A stretch of DNA of 64,000 bases. Origin: Prorocentrum cordatum (lineage: Eukaryota > Sar > Dinophyceae > Prorocentrales > Prorocentraceae). Of this stretch, positions 21,362 to 31,822 are shown piece after piece (position 1 is the first letter of the stretch; each line of letters opens with the position of its first letter). Under the pieces are notes generated by a model. It was not told the origin of the DNA, made no database searches, and worked only from the letters and a program-made list of their open reading frames with translations. The translations under genes and the position numbers were made by a program. Location of the stretch: the NCBI GenBank assembly GCA_963575745.1, contig CAUYUJ010015838.1, positions 311,001-375,000 of the forward strand. Direction: 5' to 3'.

Positions 21362-22118
21362 TCAGGCGGCTACAGAATGGGACGTCTGGCCAGCCCGATA
21401 AGGAGTATGACGTTTTAAGTCATGTTTGAAGGATTGGGTACCTCCCGTGACCTGTCGGAGCATTTCTCTGTCGATGCTCCCCTTGGTGTGACCGTCCGCG
21501 GTCACATCGCGGGTGTCACACCACTGAAACCTGTGCACGATTCCTCGCTCCACCATCTGTCGTATCCAACTGATGTGTCCTAAAAGTGTACACTCAGTCG
21601 GCTTCTTCAAGTCTTTGCTTGACAAGGCCCAAAAAAACCATACTCAGCATCTATGGTCACAGTGACCTTGATGCTCAGGCCACCAAAGGCAAGTATGTCT
21701 TTCAACTGAGTGGGAGTTAACGGCCCTGCGTGGAGCTCGTGCAGAGTCACGATCGTGAGATAACAGTCCTCCAAGTTGTGGGCTCTAGTGTCTCTGTTGA
21801 ACAGCTCGAGCGGACCTGCAAGCGGTGAGACTTGCAGTGCGCATCGATCAAGTGAACGACTTGCTGACAGGATGGCGTGCTTCCACGCCATAGCAGGTTT
21901 GCCCCGCGAACGCCATAGCCTTTGACTTCGTTATCGGCATCTTCACTCAAGCGTCGGTAACCTGAGTCGCTGTGCAGGTCAACCTCGCCCGTGGGGGTCA
22001 TCGCCTGGTAGACGATCTTCTTCGGGCAGGCACGCAGTTTCCTGGTAATCGCGCTCAGTCGTCGCATTTGTATGCTGGTCGGTTCTTGGACACGTTGTAG
22101 AGAGACAACATGCACCAT
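21362..22118 (-). CDS. RNase H and C-terminus of the copia polyprotein, frameshifted
   Basis: Three overlapping frames. 21747-22118 has VDLHSDSGYRR, with an RNase H active-site Asp, and the KGYGVRGANLLWRG strand. 21607-21891 has the middle (ELFNRDTRAHNLEDC, a helix). 21362-21625 has the end (QWCDTRDVTADGHTKGSID), the usual copia RNase H terminus, then a stop about 160 bp before the 3' LTR. Confidence 0.75.
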
Positions 22119-23185
22119 TTACCACACCTGGGTGATTAATGCATACACCAATGCACCTCTAAGGCTGACGAACATGTCTGCAACCATCTTGGATGCTTGG
22201 GCGTCGGCGTCGGCGCCTGCAAGTTCAGGATGTTGTACAGGGTGGAGCTGTTTGATGTATTCTTCTTGGTCCAAAGTAACACTGCCGCCCTCATCCTTGG
22301 TATATATCACAGCACAATTGGTGCATGTGTGCTTGTTGAGTTTACATTTACCAAAGGTGTCTTCTACGCACTTGACACGCTTGTCAATGGTGTCCTCTGT
22401 GCCGGCCATATTGATGTCATCGACATGTTTGTCCGTGAGCAGGTTGCTGCTCGTCTCGAACTCCTCGTCGTAGGGCGTGGGTCTGAGACCGAAGCCTCTT
22501 GTGGCCCTTCTGAGCTGTAGCGGGCAAGCTCGAGGTGCGTCCTTGGTGCCAGTGCCTGGCTTGAGGCATTGCGTGCAGTGCTTCGACTCGTCGTAGCGTT
22601 CGAACCCTGGGAGAGCTCGAAGCACCGTAGCCGATCCAGGCGGCAGAGTAAAGCGCACCACGCGTTCTTTCTTCACCAATTGTCTCAGCCCTGGTGGGTC
22701 AATCCTTTCAGGAGAGCCATGTTGATACCGAGGGAAGCAATGATCCACTGCTTCTTGCGCGCTGCCGTGCTCGCGAATAGTCTGCGGCTTGACCGCCGCG
22801 CTGTCCCCGGAAATGCGGCCGCGTCGAAGGCTTCAAGGCCCATGAAGCCTCGAATCACCAAGCGCAATCTGATGACGCGTTCCAGTTCGCCCTTCTCGTT
22901 CTTCACAAACTTCCATGTGTAGACATACCTCGGCGTCATGATATTTGACGCTTGAGATATATCTTGACTTTTGAAGCACTTGTCGTCAGACCATGTCTTG
23001 AGTTCAATGTATAGGGCTTCCGACACTTTCTCGGGATCCGCCTGGACGTCAGCCGTCGCGAGGAGATCCTCTTCCTTGACGACCACGGCTCGCTTTGCAA
23101 CGGCGGCGACATATGCTCGCATGGTGGTCGCGCGGTCGGCATATGATATCCTGTGCTGTTGTTCGGACTGGACTACCTTTGGCAC
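22119..23185 (-). CDS. reverse transcriptase (copia type), frameshifted
   Basis: Frame 22685-23185 holds the N-terminal half (YIELKTWSDDKCF ... RYVYTWKFVKNEKGE ... LRLVIRGF). Frame 22119-22748 holds the catalytic half, with HVDD at 22416-22427 in the YVDD position, then TLDQEEYIKQLHPVQHPEL and LVYALITQVW. His in place of Tyr is the only change seen in that motif. A frame change near 22700 separates the halves. Confidence 0.8.
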
Positions 23186-23384
23186 TTCTGCTTTAAAGCA
23201 GAGTTCTATGTATTGTCTATTTTCGTCTGAGTCCAGTCCGTAATTACAGTCTTCGACCGCGGAGCAAAGTGGGACATGATACGTCTCCTCGATGTCGGAG
23301 TCGCGTGGGTGTCCACACTGAGGCAGGTGTCCCCGCTGTTCTTCAGCTACAGATGTACCTTAGGAGATAGTCGGCTTGCACCTG

Positions 23385-24526
23385 TCATCTGAGGCATCCC
23401 CTGCGTGGTCGGGACATAGCAGGTCTCCCCGCAGGTAAACTGGCCACGAACGTCAACGCTGTCCGTAATGCAATGTTGTCGGAGCCGATCTCTCTGGCTA
23501 TCAAAGCTTCAATGTAGACGGAATGTCGTGCATCGCCGTATTGTACCTGAACGTCGCGGCTTCCCACCCGAATGATGACTTGACCCCTGCCGGGATCGTC
23601 TCTTACGACTGGGAATGGGCCATTCCAGCCTCCCCAGTCGTCCTTCGTGGTTGTGAGGCAATGGTAATCAACTAAATCTCCTTCATCGTAGTAACGCTGA
23701 CCGGTGATAGCTGTCTTAGTGCGCAATGCACGATTGGTCTTGGCTACTGCAGTGGCCAATGTGATTGCTTCAATGCATACCTTGCGTACCATCTGTTCAC
23801 GAGAATGATCCGACGTTTCCGTCGGCCGTTCGTGATCCAGGATGAGCAAGTCAGGGAGCATTGCCAGTTGCCGTCCAAACAAGGCGCTGCATGGAGACAC
23901 CTCACTGTAGAAATTGAACGCGCTGGCGGCAAACAAGGCTTCATGCAGTAGTCGTGTGAAAACAAGAAGTATGTCTAACCTGTTGAGTTTAGCTTCCATG
24001 ACACGAAGTTGACGGCGCAGCATGCCACTTCCGGCTTCGATCGTCGTAGCGTGTTGTCCACGCGCGCGCATCCTCAGTTCAGTGCCCTTTGCCTTAAGGA
24101 CTGCTTTTGCAGTGTCGTTGCTGAAGGCACCCTCTCCATCGGAGTAGAATGCCTTTGCAGGTCCACACTGCATCCAGCACTGATGGCACGCATCCAGGAT
24201 ACTGGTCATCATCTTATCTGGCATCTCCATTCCAGTAGCATAGCGAATGCAACGACCGATGATATGATATGACATATCTTATGTTCTTTGTAAAACAGAA
24301 GGTCACATTCAACTTCTTCGTTGAACTTGCCAGGAATCGCTGTAGATGGCATAACCGTGTGCCCAGGCTTGTCCCAGGACCTGTACTCCCGACATGTGCC
24401 GCAGACACCTTCAATCAGGTTGAGACTGACGCTGTCCAGACCTATCTTGGTTAATATGAATAACAGATTAGGCTCTTTCGCATGGAACCAACGCAAGTGT
24501 AGCTTTCGCAGCTCGCGTGTTACCAC
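23385..24526 (-). CDS. integrase, one frameshift
   Basis: Frames 24209-24526 and 23385-24275 overlap and share one protein. The first carries an HHCC-type finger (LHLRWFHA ... CGTC) and the first catalytic Asp in ECDLLFYK (codon at 24302-24304). The second carries the second Asp in YSDGEG (24138-24140) and the Glu in TTIEAGSG (24036-24038), 33 residues on. All three acidic residues are present. A single-base shift near 24262 breaks the frame. An AGRPA insertion (23419) lies near the C-terminal end. Confidence 0.8.
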
Positions 24527-24649
24527 GCTTGGGTCAAATAGTCGTAAGTTTTGAAGACTGAATTGTACGTCGGACCCTGACCAGTCTGGAAGTCGTGGTC
24601 GTGCAGCCGGTTTACCCGCAGGTGGCGGTGGAGGTGGATCTCCTCCTTG

Positions 24650-25099
24650 CTATCGGCCACGTCTGACTTTGACCTGTGGCAGTCGGATGTGGCCATCCGA
24701 ACTCCCAGCTCCGCTCGACGCAGGTTGCCCTGCAGCAGGTTCAGCAGCGTGTCTGCCTACTGTGATGTCGTGGCTGCTGGCACCCGCTGTGGGTCCGGCT
24801 CTAGAGCCGGGTCTTGGTGCTCGTAGCCGCACAAGTGGTGGCGCGGCTTGTGCCTCGGGTGGTGGTGCTGCTGGTTCGGCAGGAGCCGGTGGCATCTGTC
24901 GGTGATTGTCGGGCAGCTTCCAAGGTATGGCAAACTTGAACTTGCCTGGTGTCCGTGCATGTCCAGGCTTGTTCTGGCAGTAGATATTCTTACAGCTCGG
25001 ACATCCCCACTGGCAGGCTTCCTTATCATACCACCTGCAATGTTTTCGGGTTTCTGTCAAGTGAGGAGGAGCGCATGTTAACATTTTTCGCGCGCGCAA
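24650..25099 (-). CDS. Cys-rich finger module before integrase
   Basis: A 149-codon frame. Near its start are CRWYDKEACQWGCPSCKNIYC cysteines (spacing x8, x3, x2, x4) and HARTPGKFKFAIPW, a likely zinc-binding finger. A Pro/Ala-rich linker follows with an AGQPA insertion (24720). The hairpin at 24606 lies just downstream. Confidence 0.5.
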   Translation of the reverse strand: MRARKMLTCAPPHLTETRKHCRWYDKEACQWGCPSCKNIYCQNKPGHARTPGKFKFAIPWKLPDNHRQMPPAPAEPAAPPPEAQAAPPLVRLRAPRPGSRAGPTAGASSHDITVGRHAAEPAAGQPASSGAGSSDGHIRLPQVKVRRGR

Positions 25100-26552
25100 G
25101 ACATCCTAGCCCTCCCGAAGGCGTTCTCGTGATCGAACCGTCGGGTTGTCGAGGGATAGTTGGATCGTCCAAATCATATCCCCTCACGCTGGTGACTAGC
25201 ACGGTGGAAAAGTAAGGGCGACCATGAAAGGGATCACGGTTTTCCTGGAATAGATCGTGCTCGAGCTGAACTGCGTCGGCAAAAAGAGACTGCATCTTTG
25301 ACGTATAACGCGCAGCCGTGGACAGTTCTTCGTTACATACCGACACATGCTGATGATGACCAGCGCATCGTCTTCGTTCAAAAAGTGCAAATAGAAGGCG
25401 GTGGTTGGCCATGATCTCGGTCGGTTTTCGTATTAATACCCCATGGGAATCACGTAAGCGAATCGTACATTGGTCCATGTTCACCTTGCAAGTACCTTTG
25501 CATGTGGCCAATATGGTCCATGGTGGTATCTGATCCACCCAAGTACCCACTGGTTGTTCTCGTAAGTAAAAACATCGAAGGCCGTTCTGACGTATGGCAA
25601 CCTTGCCACGGAACTTGATATGTGGAAGATCTTCTTTGTTGTGTTCATACCAAGTATCAAAGTTGACTTGGGAGTTGAAATATGAAGGTAGTCCAGTCGT
25701 TCTGCAGTTGGGTTGTAGTATGACAACATTGACGAAGCACACGTGTAGGTAGTGCATCACTGCATCCCGGACATACTTGTTTCCAAGGTCAACATATGAG
25801 CGCTTGTCTGAGTTTCTCCCGGAAGACGAACCTCGGCTGAATGCTAGCTGCGATGTACCTCCACTTCCTCCACGCAATTCCAACGTGTCAACGTTGTTGT
25901 GTCGTCCATGGCATAACGTTGGGACTATGGAAAATACATCTGCGTAGGATTCAGCAGGTCGCCCCGCAGGTAACGCGACGAAAGTTTCCTCTTCATCACT
26001 TTCCGTGTCGGAGTCAGGGGGGGCGTCGGCGTAGTGCGCGCGACATCCGAGACCTTTGAGGTCATCCCCGCAGTCGTTGTTGCCTTCTTCGGCTACCTTG
26101 GGTATCTTGCGTGGCTTGCTGCCCGCTTCTTTGTCGGCTTTATGTTTTTTCTTTCGTTTGATTCGAGCATCGGTCGGTAGTGCTGTCTGATGTTCAGTAT
26201 AAGGTGAACTTAGCGTCGGAAATTCGGGAATAGAGGGAAGCGCACGGCCACGCTCAATCGAAGAGGGAGGGAGACGATCGCCACCGACGAGCGGAACTCG
26301 CCTGGGGCGTGGACGTGGGCCCTCCTGTCCGATGAGAGCCGGTTCTGGCGGCTCCCAATATAACCGAATACGAATGTTTGTTGCACAATTCGGTAACGGC
26401 GCATTGTAATTGCACCCGATAGGCTGGTCCTGGATCGTGATGTCTTGTATAATCTGATTGTCGTCCAGGTTCATCGTTACCCGTCTTACGATATGGCCCC
26501 ATTTCAGGCCATTCTTCGGAGACTGAACGTAAGTTCGAGCTCCTTTATCCAC
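25026..26552 (-). CDS. large conserved module upstream of integrase
   Basis: A 508-codon frame, the longest in the element. It has a Pro/Arg-rich first third, a basic run (RIKRKKKHKADKEAG), an acidic patch with the insertion AGRPA (25954), then a conserved block: CKVNMDQCTIRL, RKPTEIMANHRLLFALFERR, CAGHHQHV. A block with this cysteine, KPT and C-x-G-x-H-x-H layout recurs before integrase in dinoflagellate copia polyproteins, as I recall; its activity is unknown. Confidence 0.55.
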   Translation of the reverse strand: MDKGARTYVQSPKNGLKWGHIVRRVTMNLDDNQIIQDITIQDQPIGCNYNAPLPNCATNIRIRLYWEPPEPALIGQEGPRPRPRRVPLVGGDRLPPSSIERGRALPSIPEFPTLSSPYTEHQTALPTDARIKRKKKHKADKEAGSKPRKIPKVAEEGNNDCGDDLKGLGCRAHYADAPPDSDTESDEEETFVALPAGRPAESYADVFSIVPTLCHGRHNNVDTLELRGGSGGTSQLAFSRGSSSGRNSDKRSYVDLGNKYVRDAVMHYLHVCFVNVVILQPNCRTTGLPSYFNSQVNFDTWYEHNKEDLPHIKFRGKVAIRQNGLRCFYLREQPVGTWVDQIPPWTILATCKGTCKVNMDQCTIRLRDSHGVLIRKPTEIMANHRLLFALFERRRCAGHHQHVSVCNEELSTAARYTSKMQSLFADAVQLEHDLFQENRDPFHGRPYFSTVLVTSVRGYDLDDPTIPRQPDGSITRTPSGGLGCLARAKNVNMRSSSLDRNPKTLQVV

Positions 26553-26978
26553 TCGTGTGTGAATGCTAGAGTGTTCAGCACTCGTGTGGTTTCACATTGT
26601 TTTGTGTAAGTCCACTTGATCAACCAATCTCGCGGCCATGATAACCAAAGCTTTATTGCGCCACTATGCCTTCTGAGCGCCATGGCCATACCAGTCCAAC
26701 TCGCGCTCGGCAAGCTGGGCAGGTTTCCCTGCAGCTTGACGCGTACATCTCCACAAGTTGGTTGGGATGCGCGCGTAGGTAGTTGCCACTTGCAGATATG
26801 ATCCGCTATGCAATTTACTTGAACAGTCGCATGACACACCGGAATAAGAGCATCGCATACGCATGACCTGCATGTCGAGATCTTCAATGGCATCTCGCAT
26901 GGGACCCTGTTTCCAAAAATAACCTGGCGGTCCCACAAGTACAATAGACATACGTAGAGCCCGAGCCTTAGTCATCAA
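26504..26978 (-). CDS. unassigned conserved region before the Cys/His-rich module
   Basis: The better frame (26664-26978) reads ALRMSIVLVGPPGYFWKQG ... SGSYLQVATTYARIPTNLW with the insertion AGKPA (26719). It looks globular and lies just upstream of 25026-26552 in another frame. Confidence 0.4.
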
Positions 26979-27581
26979 ATTTTGAATGCGTTGATAATGT
27001 GGCCCTGCCCGTTTTCCAGGTAACCTAGTTTACCTGGCTGGCGTTGCCACCCGCAGCAAGTGATAATCCCCCGAGAGTAGAGCACCCAAATACTGTGTAC
27101 TAGTAAAGGTCACAACCTCTGCATGTGTGATACGGTCACACATGTAAGCACGAGCTCGGAGTTCGGCGCAAGCTGCGCGTACGTCTTCCATGACAAGTGC
27201 ACGAGAATGATAATGATGCGATGAGCGTTCATTTGCTGCAGCGGCCACACAGCCAGGTCCACTGCTGTCCTTGGCAGCAGCACAACCGGGCTTGCCAATG
27301 CCCCTGGCGCACACAGCTGGCGCCTGAGAGAAGAATGCAGGTTCCCCCGCGCTAGACGACAGAACTTGAGTGTTCGGCCTATCGGAGCAAGCGCGGGTGG
27401 CCGCGGCACGCGCCTGCCCACGTCATTCATTTTCAAGCGGTGGGGGCGTCCGAATGCCCGTGCCACGCTGCGCTGCAGAGCCGCTGGTCGAAGTAGAAAT
27501 ATCAAACGTCTGAGCGGCATCATCCCCTTCCGCAGGTGTCCCTGCCTTCGCGTCGGGCGGCATCCACTGATTGCCCTCCTC

Positions 27582-27980
27582 CTAGATGGCCTGATAGACC
27601 GTCGCCTGCAAGTTTCGCAAGGCGACGTCCTGGTCGGCCGGTGCGGGGATGGTCCCGAAGAACATATTACTGCGACGCCTGTTCTTCGAGGTGCTATTCA
27701 TCACAGACTGGATCGTGAAAGCAGACGCCTGCTCGTTAATGGAGAAGCTGATGCCCTTGGTATCCTGTGACATCATATACGCATGGGCATCGCTCATAGG
27801 TGCCCCCGCACAACAAAAAGCAGGTTGCCCCGCAGCTGGCTCTGCGTCAGCTGCCTGTTTGACGGGCAGCGCGGCATCCTCGCAGTGAGGGTTGGCCGAA
27901 ACAAAAGACGACATCGATCTTTCGCCCTCAGTTGCGGCCCCGTACTCGACGACCTTGAGCGCCAGGTGCCCAGGATGCAT
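27582..27980 (-). CDS. element-coding frame after the protease
   Basis: A 132-codon frame starting MHPGHLALKVVEY with the insertions AGQPA (27820) and AGAPM (27796). Copia polyproteins of this kind have a short conserved stretch after the protease; beyond that it is unassigned. Confidence 0.35.
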   Translation of the reverse strand: MHPGHLALKVVEYGAATEGERSMSSFVSANPHCEDAALPVKQAADAEPAAGQPAFCCAGAPMSDAHAYMMSQDTKGISFSINEQASAFTIQSVMNSTSKNRRRSNMFFGTIPAPADQDVALRNLQATVYQAI

Positions 27981-28011
27981 TTAATCAAATCAAGTACTCT
28001 GGCACCCTTCT

Positions 28012-28573
28012 CTAGGAGGAGCTCGTGCATATCAGAGCCGGGGATGACCATCTTCTCAGAATAGTCCTCATGTTAGACATACTCCTGAGAGCCGGGATAG
28101 CAGGGAGACTTTCCCCTGAACCCTCAGCCACGTTAGCTGAGTAGGTATCAAGTCTCGGCGCAGCAGGTGCCCCCGCTGGATATCCTTTCTCCTTGCGCGC
28201 AATGTTGCAGTGCAAGGACTCGTCGCATACAGCGGCACCATGTCCCACCCCCGACACGTAGAGCCTCTTCGTCAGGTTCAGCTTCTTCATGTCGTGTCTA
28301 TGGGAGCGGGATACCCGTTCAAATGTACGTGCCGTTTTTTAGACAAATGATCTTGATGTTGCTGCCGATGTCCAGGAGGATTGTCAGTATTCCATCCGCC
28401 ATGGTCCCACTGTTCGCGGCCAGGGCCAGTTCATGGCGTTCTCCGAATATTCCTGGCACCTCAGACAGCGTCGTACCATACATGCCCTTGCGGCGCCTCT
28501 GCTCAGCGACGTGAAGACGTTCATGTTTCCGCGGGCCTCCTCTTCCGCAGTGGGGTTCTTCTCGAAAATCCAT
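28012..28573 (-). CDS. aspartic protease, frameshifted
   Basis: Two frames carry the retropepsin region. 28319-28573 has ILTILLDIGSNIKII, where the LLD(T)GS active-site motif has Ile in place of Thr; the catalytic Asp codon is at about 28370-28372. 28012-28290 continues with VSGVGHGAAVCDES and then GSGESLPAIPALRSM, the position expected for the flap and C-terminal half. An AGAPA insertion (28163) sits between them in a likely loop. DIG in place of DTG may weaken activity. Confidence 0.6.
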
Positions 28574-28986
28574 GCCGTAGGATACTCGTCATGCATGTGC
28601 GGGCGTGGTGCAGATGCGAGCGGCATGTTCATGAACGTATCCCCGTCGGCGCGCATGCCTATCTGGCCATCTGTGTTCACCATCAACACAGCGTGTAGCA
28701 TGTCACGCTCGGATATCGCACTGATGCCGCTGCGCGCGCTCACCAGTCTCTCCATCCTGCGCTGGCTGCGCGGGCGGGTGTCTCGCCCATATGGCATGTA
28801 GGTATTTGAAGCTTGAAGCCGCTGCGTGCTCCTCTCGGTGGCTCTCTCCGTACGCCTCAGCCACATGTCGTCGGCCGGCGACGCGTCAGGTGCAGTCGTA
28901 GCAGGTGCCCCTGCATTGTTGGCTATTTCTTCGATAAACGGCATAGGCGCATCCAGAGAAGGCACGGTATTTTCCGTCGCCTGCAC
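28384..28986 (-). CDS. region upstream of the protease
   Basis: A 200-codon frame with AGAPA (28901), an Arg-rich helix (MWLRRTERATERSTQRLQA) and a compact stretch (LHAVLMVNTDGQIGMRADGD). It is followed directly, after a frame change, by the protease motif. Function unknown beyond its place in the polyprotein. Confidence 0.4.
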   Translation of the reverse strand: MQATENTVPSLDAPMPFIEEIANNAGAPATTAPDASPADDMWLRRTERATERSTQRLQASNTYMPYGRDTRPRSQRRMERLVSARSGISAISERDMLHAVLMVNTDGQIGMRADGDTFMNMPLASAPRPHMHDEYPTAWIFEKNPTAEEEARGNMNVFTSLSRGAARACMVRRCLRCQEYSENAMNWPWPRTVGPWRMEY

Positions 28987-29589
28987 CGCATTGGCCGATG
29001 AAGAGGGTTGCCCCGCAGGTGTTGTTGTGGAAGCTGCCTGTTGTTCATCATATTCGCCGTGATGCGGTTAAGCTCTTGGCGGAGGTTCCTGACTTCGTTA
29101 GCCTTTCGGAGGATTTCTCCATGACGATTTGCTGCATCCTGATCTCCAGCAAGGGCGCAATGAAACTCAGCTGCGATTGGACCAATGCCCATGCAAATAG
29201 CGAAGGGTGCCTCAGTTGCAGCACCTTCCATAGTGCCAGCCATCTGTCTGTCTACATGAGCGTGCGCAACTCGGCCCCAGCACCGTGCATGGAATATGTG
29301 CGATCTCATGCTGGATCGGTGGGACCGACGGTGGCTGCATGGCTGCAAGTGCTGCCAGGTAAAATGCAAGTGTCCCTGCTGTGGTTGGAATAGCAGGTTG
29401 CCCCGCACGACCCAGCATCCTGTTCGCCTGACGTTCGTGATTGCGACGCTGGCGGGCCAATTGCAGTGAGAGATTGGCCTGCTGCGCCTCGTGAATGGCC
29501 AGAATCTCTGGGCGCAGCTCCCGCATTGATGATGGCGCTACCAGGCCGGGGGCCTGTTGAGTCAATTCTGAGTCTGTTGGGGTGGCCAA
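28923..29589 (-). CDS. unassigned element region with coiled-coil character
   Basis: Two frames: one from 29589 with helices (EILAIHEAQQANLSLQLARQ) and insertions AGQPA (29393) and AGTLA (29366), and one to 28923 with a charged helix (EILRKANEVRNLRQELNRI). The AGQPS insertion at 29003 leads in frame into the next ORF. Confidence 0.4.
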
Positions 29590-29595
29590 ATATCC

Positions 29596-30309
29596 TCAAT
29601 GAGGAATCTGGCCCGGCACACCTGACGTGTAACCAGAGCCGCGTGTCAACTGAGACTGATAGAACCCGTCGGCTGTCGCCCGTACATACGGATTCCCCGG
29701 CTGCGTTCCCGCGCGAGGGTCACCCGTCACCCGAGCATGGTAGTCACGATGCAATGGGAAGTCCATCGGTGGTGCTGTGGGGCGCTCTGCAGCTGTCGGA
29801 TCGCATGTCGGATGGCTGAAAAATGCTGGCACGTATCCGTGCCTATTGGGGTTGTCCGGTGATGGATTTGGGTCCGGGACATACTCCCCAGGCGGCGTCC
29901 AGCTAGCGCTAGGGAGGTCGATTCCGCCCCTACGCATGCTCCGTGCGGCTTCGCGCATTTGCCGGTACATCCACTCTTGCTGACCAACCAAACTCTCGGT
30001 CCTCTGTGCAGCGTTGTGATCAGGGAAAGCAGGTTGCCCCGCATGTGGACGCGGCGATGCGAACGGCGACGTCGCCTGCAAAGCCTGGTAGAGCTGCGGG
30101 TCCATCCGAATGCTTTGGAGCCTTGCCTGTAGGCTGTTGGTGCTCCCAACACTCTGTGGAGTCCCAAATGGAGTTGTGGCCCTACACATGAGTGCAAACG
30201 ACGCAGGTTGCCCTGCAGCTACTGGCAGCTGCTGCGTCTGTGCACGCCACGGATCGCTGCCGTACAGCATGTCGGCGGGAGTAATTCCACTCGATGTCAT
30301 ACCGGTCAC
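29596..30309 (-). CDS. unassigned element protein, proline-rich
   Basis: A 237-codon frame with two AGQPA insertions (30203 and 30029). It holds a helical segment (QQEWMYRQMREAARSMRR), then a Pro-rich stretch (TPPGEYVPDPNPSPDNPNR), then an aromatic/Gly-rich end. A disordered Gag-like linker is possible. Confidence 0.4.
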   Translation of the reverse strand: MTGMTSSGITPADMLYGSDPWRAQTQQLPVAAGQPASFALMCRATTPFGTPQSVGSTNSLQARLQSIRMDPQLYQALQATSPFASPRPHAGQPAFPDHNAAQRTESLVGQQEWMYRQMREAARSMRRGGIDLPSASWTPPGEYVPDPNPSPDNPNRHGYVPAFFSHPTCDPTAAERPTAPPMDFPLHRDYHARVTGDPRAGTQPGNPYVRATADGFYQSQLTRGSGYTSGVPGQIPH

Positions 30310-31242
30310 GGCCGCAATCTGGGCCTGAATCCATGATCCGTCAGATCCCCCATGCAGGTGTCCCCGCTTGATACCCTTCTTGCAGCAAAAATACCGTAGA
30401 GAACTCGACCTCCTGGATGGGCGTCGGTTCGGGACACTTCAAATTGTATTTTTTTGAATAAACCAATCTTTCGACAATGATGCATCATTTTGGACTTCAT
30501 ACATACCGTCGATGGAAAGATCACTTCTCGGATATTTCTGATCGTTGTTCCACGGGTACAAGATATTGATCCGTACATGTCCCACGCGGTTATACCTGCA
30601 CTTCTTGTTGGGCAGAAAGCCTGTAAGCTGGACGATGTGTGTCGGAGGAATTCTGTCGTTCAGACCTTTCGACATAATTATGTCAGTTGCTGAGCACCAA
30701 ATAGCCATACTATCACGAAGCAAGTTTTTCATACTAACCATGATCAATACTTCGGAGTCGACGCGCAGGCCGGACTGGATTATGTTGTCACCCGGAGAAT
30801 ATGAACCAGCATGAACAAACTGTCTGCCTTTTCTCTCGATGGTGTCGTCGGCGCGGCATGACAGCCCTATGCGAAATATATTCGGGATATGTTCCCATTG
30901 AATACCACGATTGAGATAACAATGCGCACCTGGAATATGCAGTCAAATCCGTTATCCCCATATACAGTGATTCAGGGCATTTTATCCCAGGACTACTGTG
31001 TCATTACTTGGGCGTATGAAATATGTCTCGTACATCTCAGTAGCGAACTTGCACTGCTTGATATGGGGCCTGTGTTTCTGGATCCCAGCGTCGTCGGCCA
31101 TGCCAATCAAGTTCAGCGCAGCTAATGCTTGATATGCCCGATGGCGGCTGCTGAGATAGCGCCGGACTGTCTCCAGGTGTTTGGGGCGGTTGCGATCACA
31201 TCCCTCTGGTGGCCACTTGCCAAGCAGATCTGAGAGCTCCAC
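30306..31242 (-). CDS. unassigned element-coding frames, broken
   Basis: Two good frames, 30982-31242 (ELSDLLGKWPPEGC ... YQALAALNLIGMADDAG) and 30439-30747 (SMKNLLRDSMAIWCSATDII ... RVGHVRINILYPWNN), plus a short one to 30306. Shifts or introns separate them. Function unknown. Confidence 0.35.
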
Positions 31243-31363
31243 CCATCCATCGAATTCGTCGAAAGAAGGTACTGCTTTCAGAAATATTTCAGAGAGGTAG
31301 TTGTTGTGGAATGGTTTGCGACGAGTAGCAGGAGTAAGCCATTATGAGCAGCACCGCTGCTCC

Positions 31364-31700
31364 TCATAGATAAACCAAATTTGGACCGACAGCTCTGTTT
31401 GCTTCAAAGACCCCCATCGAGTCGGTCTTATCGGACAGATACGTGAGCGCCGGGCGCCTACGCAGGATATCGCGCACAACCTGGCGCGCATGAGCGTCCT
31501 GATCGGCAATGGCGGCGGCGCCCTGGATGTCGCATTCCACCACGATGTATAGATCGGACCCGTCATCATTACGGGGGTGATATGCTGGATTGATCTTCGC
31601 ACGCCTGGCGGTGCGCATACAGTCCCCACGCTGTCGGCACTCAACGGGCAATTCCAAGGCAAGAGCAGGTTGCCCCGCAGAGCTCTGATCTGCTGCCGAG
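31364..31700 (-). CDS. unassigned element-coding frame
   Basis: The AGQPA hairpin at 31665 is read in frame into a ~97-codon stretch (CRQRGDCMRTARRAKINPA ... QVVRDILRRRPALTYLSDK). Composition is normal; no domain is recognised. Confidence 0.35.
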
Positions 31701-31822
31701 TCTGCAGGTGCGCGGGCACCTGCCGATGACGAGGCAGCGCCCGCGGATCCTCTGGGCGTCCGAGGGGTCCTTGGCGGGGTACTGATGTCGAAATCCTGGC
31801 GTTTCTTCTCGTCGATGATGTA

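Noticed and set aside
21893-21907. Another copy of the 14-nt hairpin (GCAGGTTTGCCCCGC)
   Set aside because: It is 15 nt long and encodes the ordinary RNase H strand VRGANLLWR in another frame, so it is probably a native sequence that happens to look alike.
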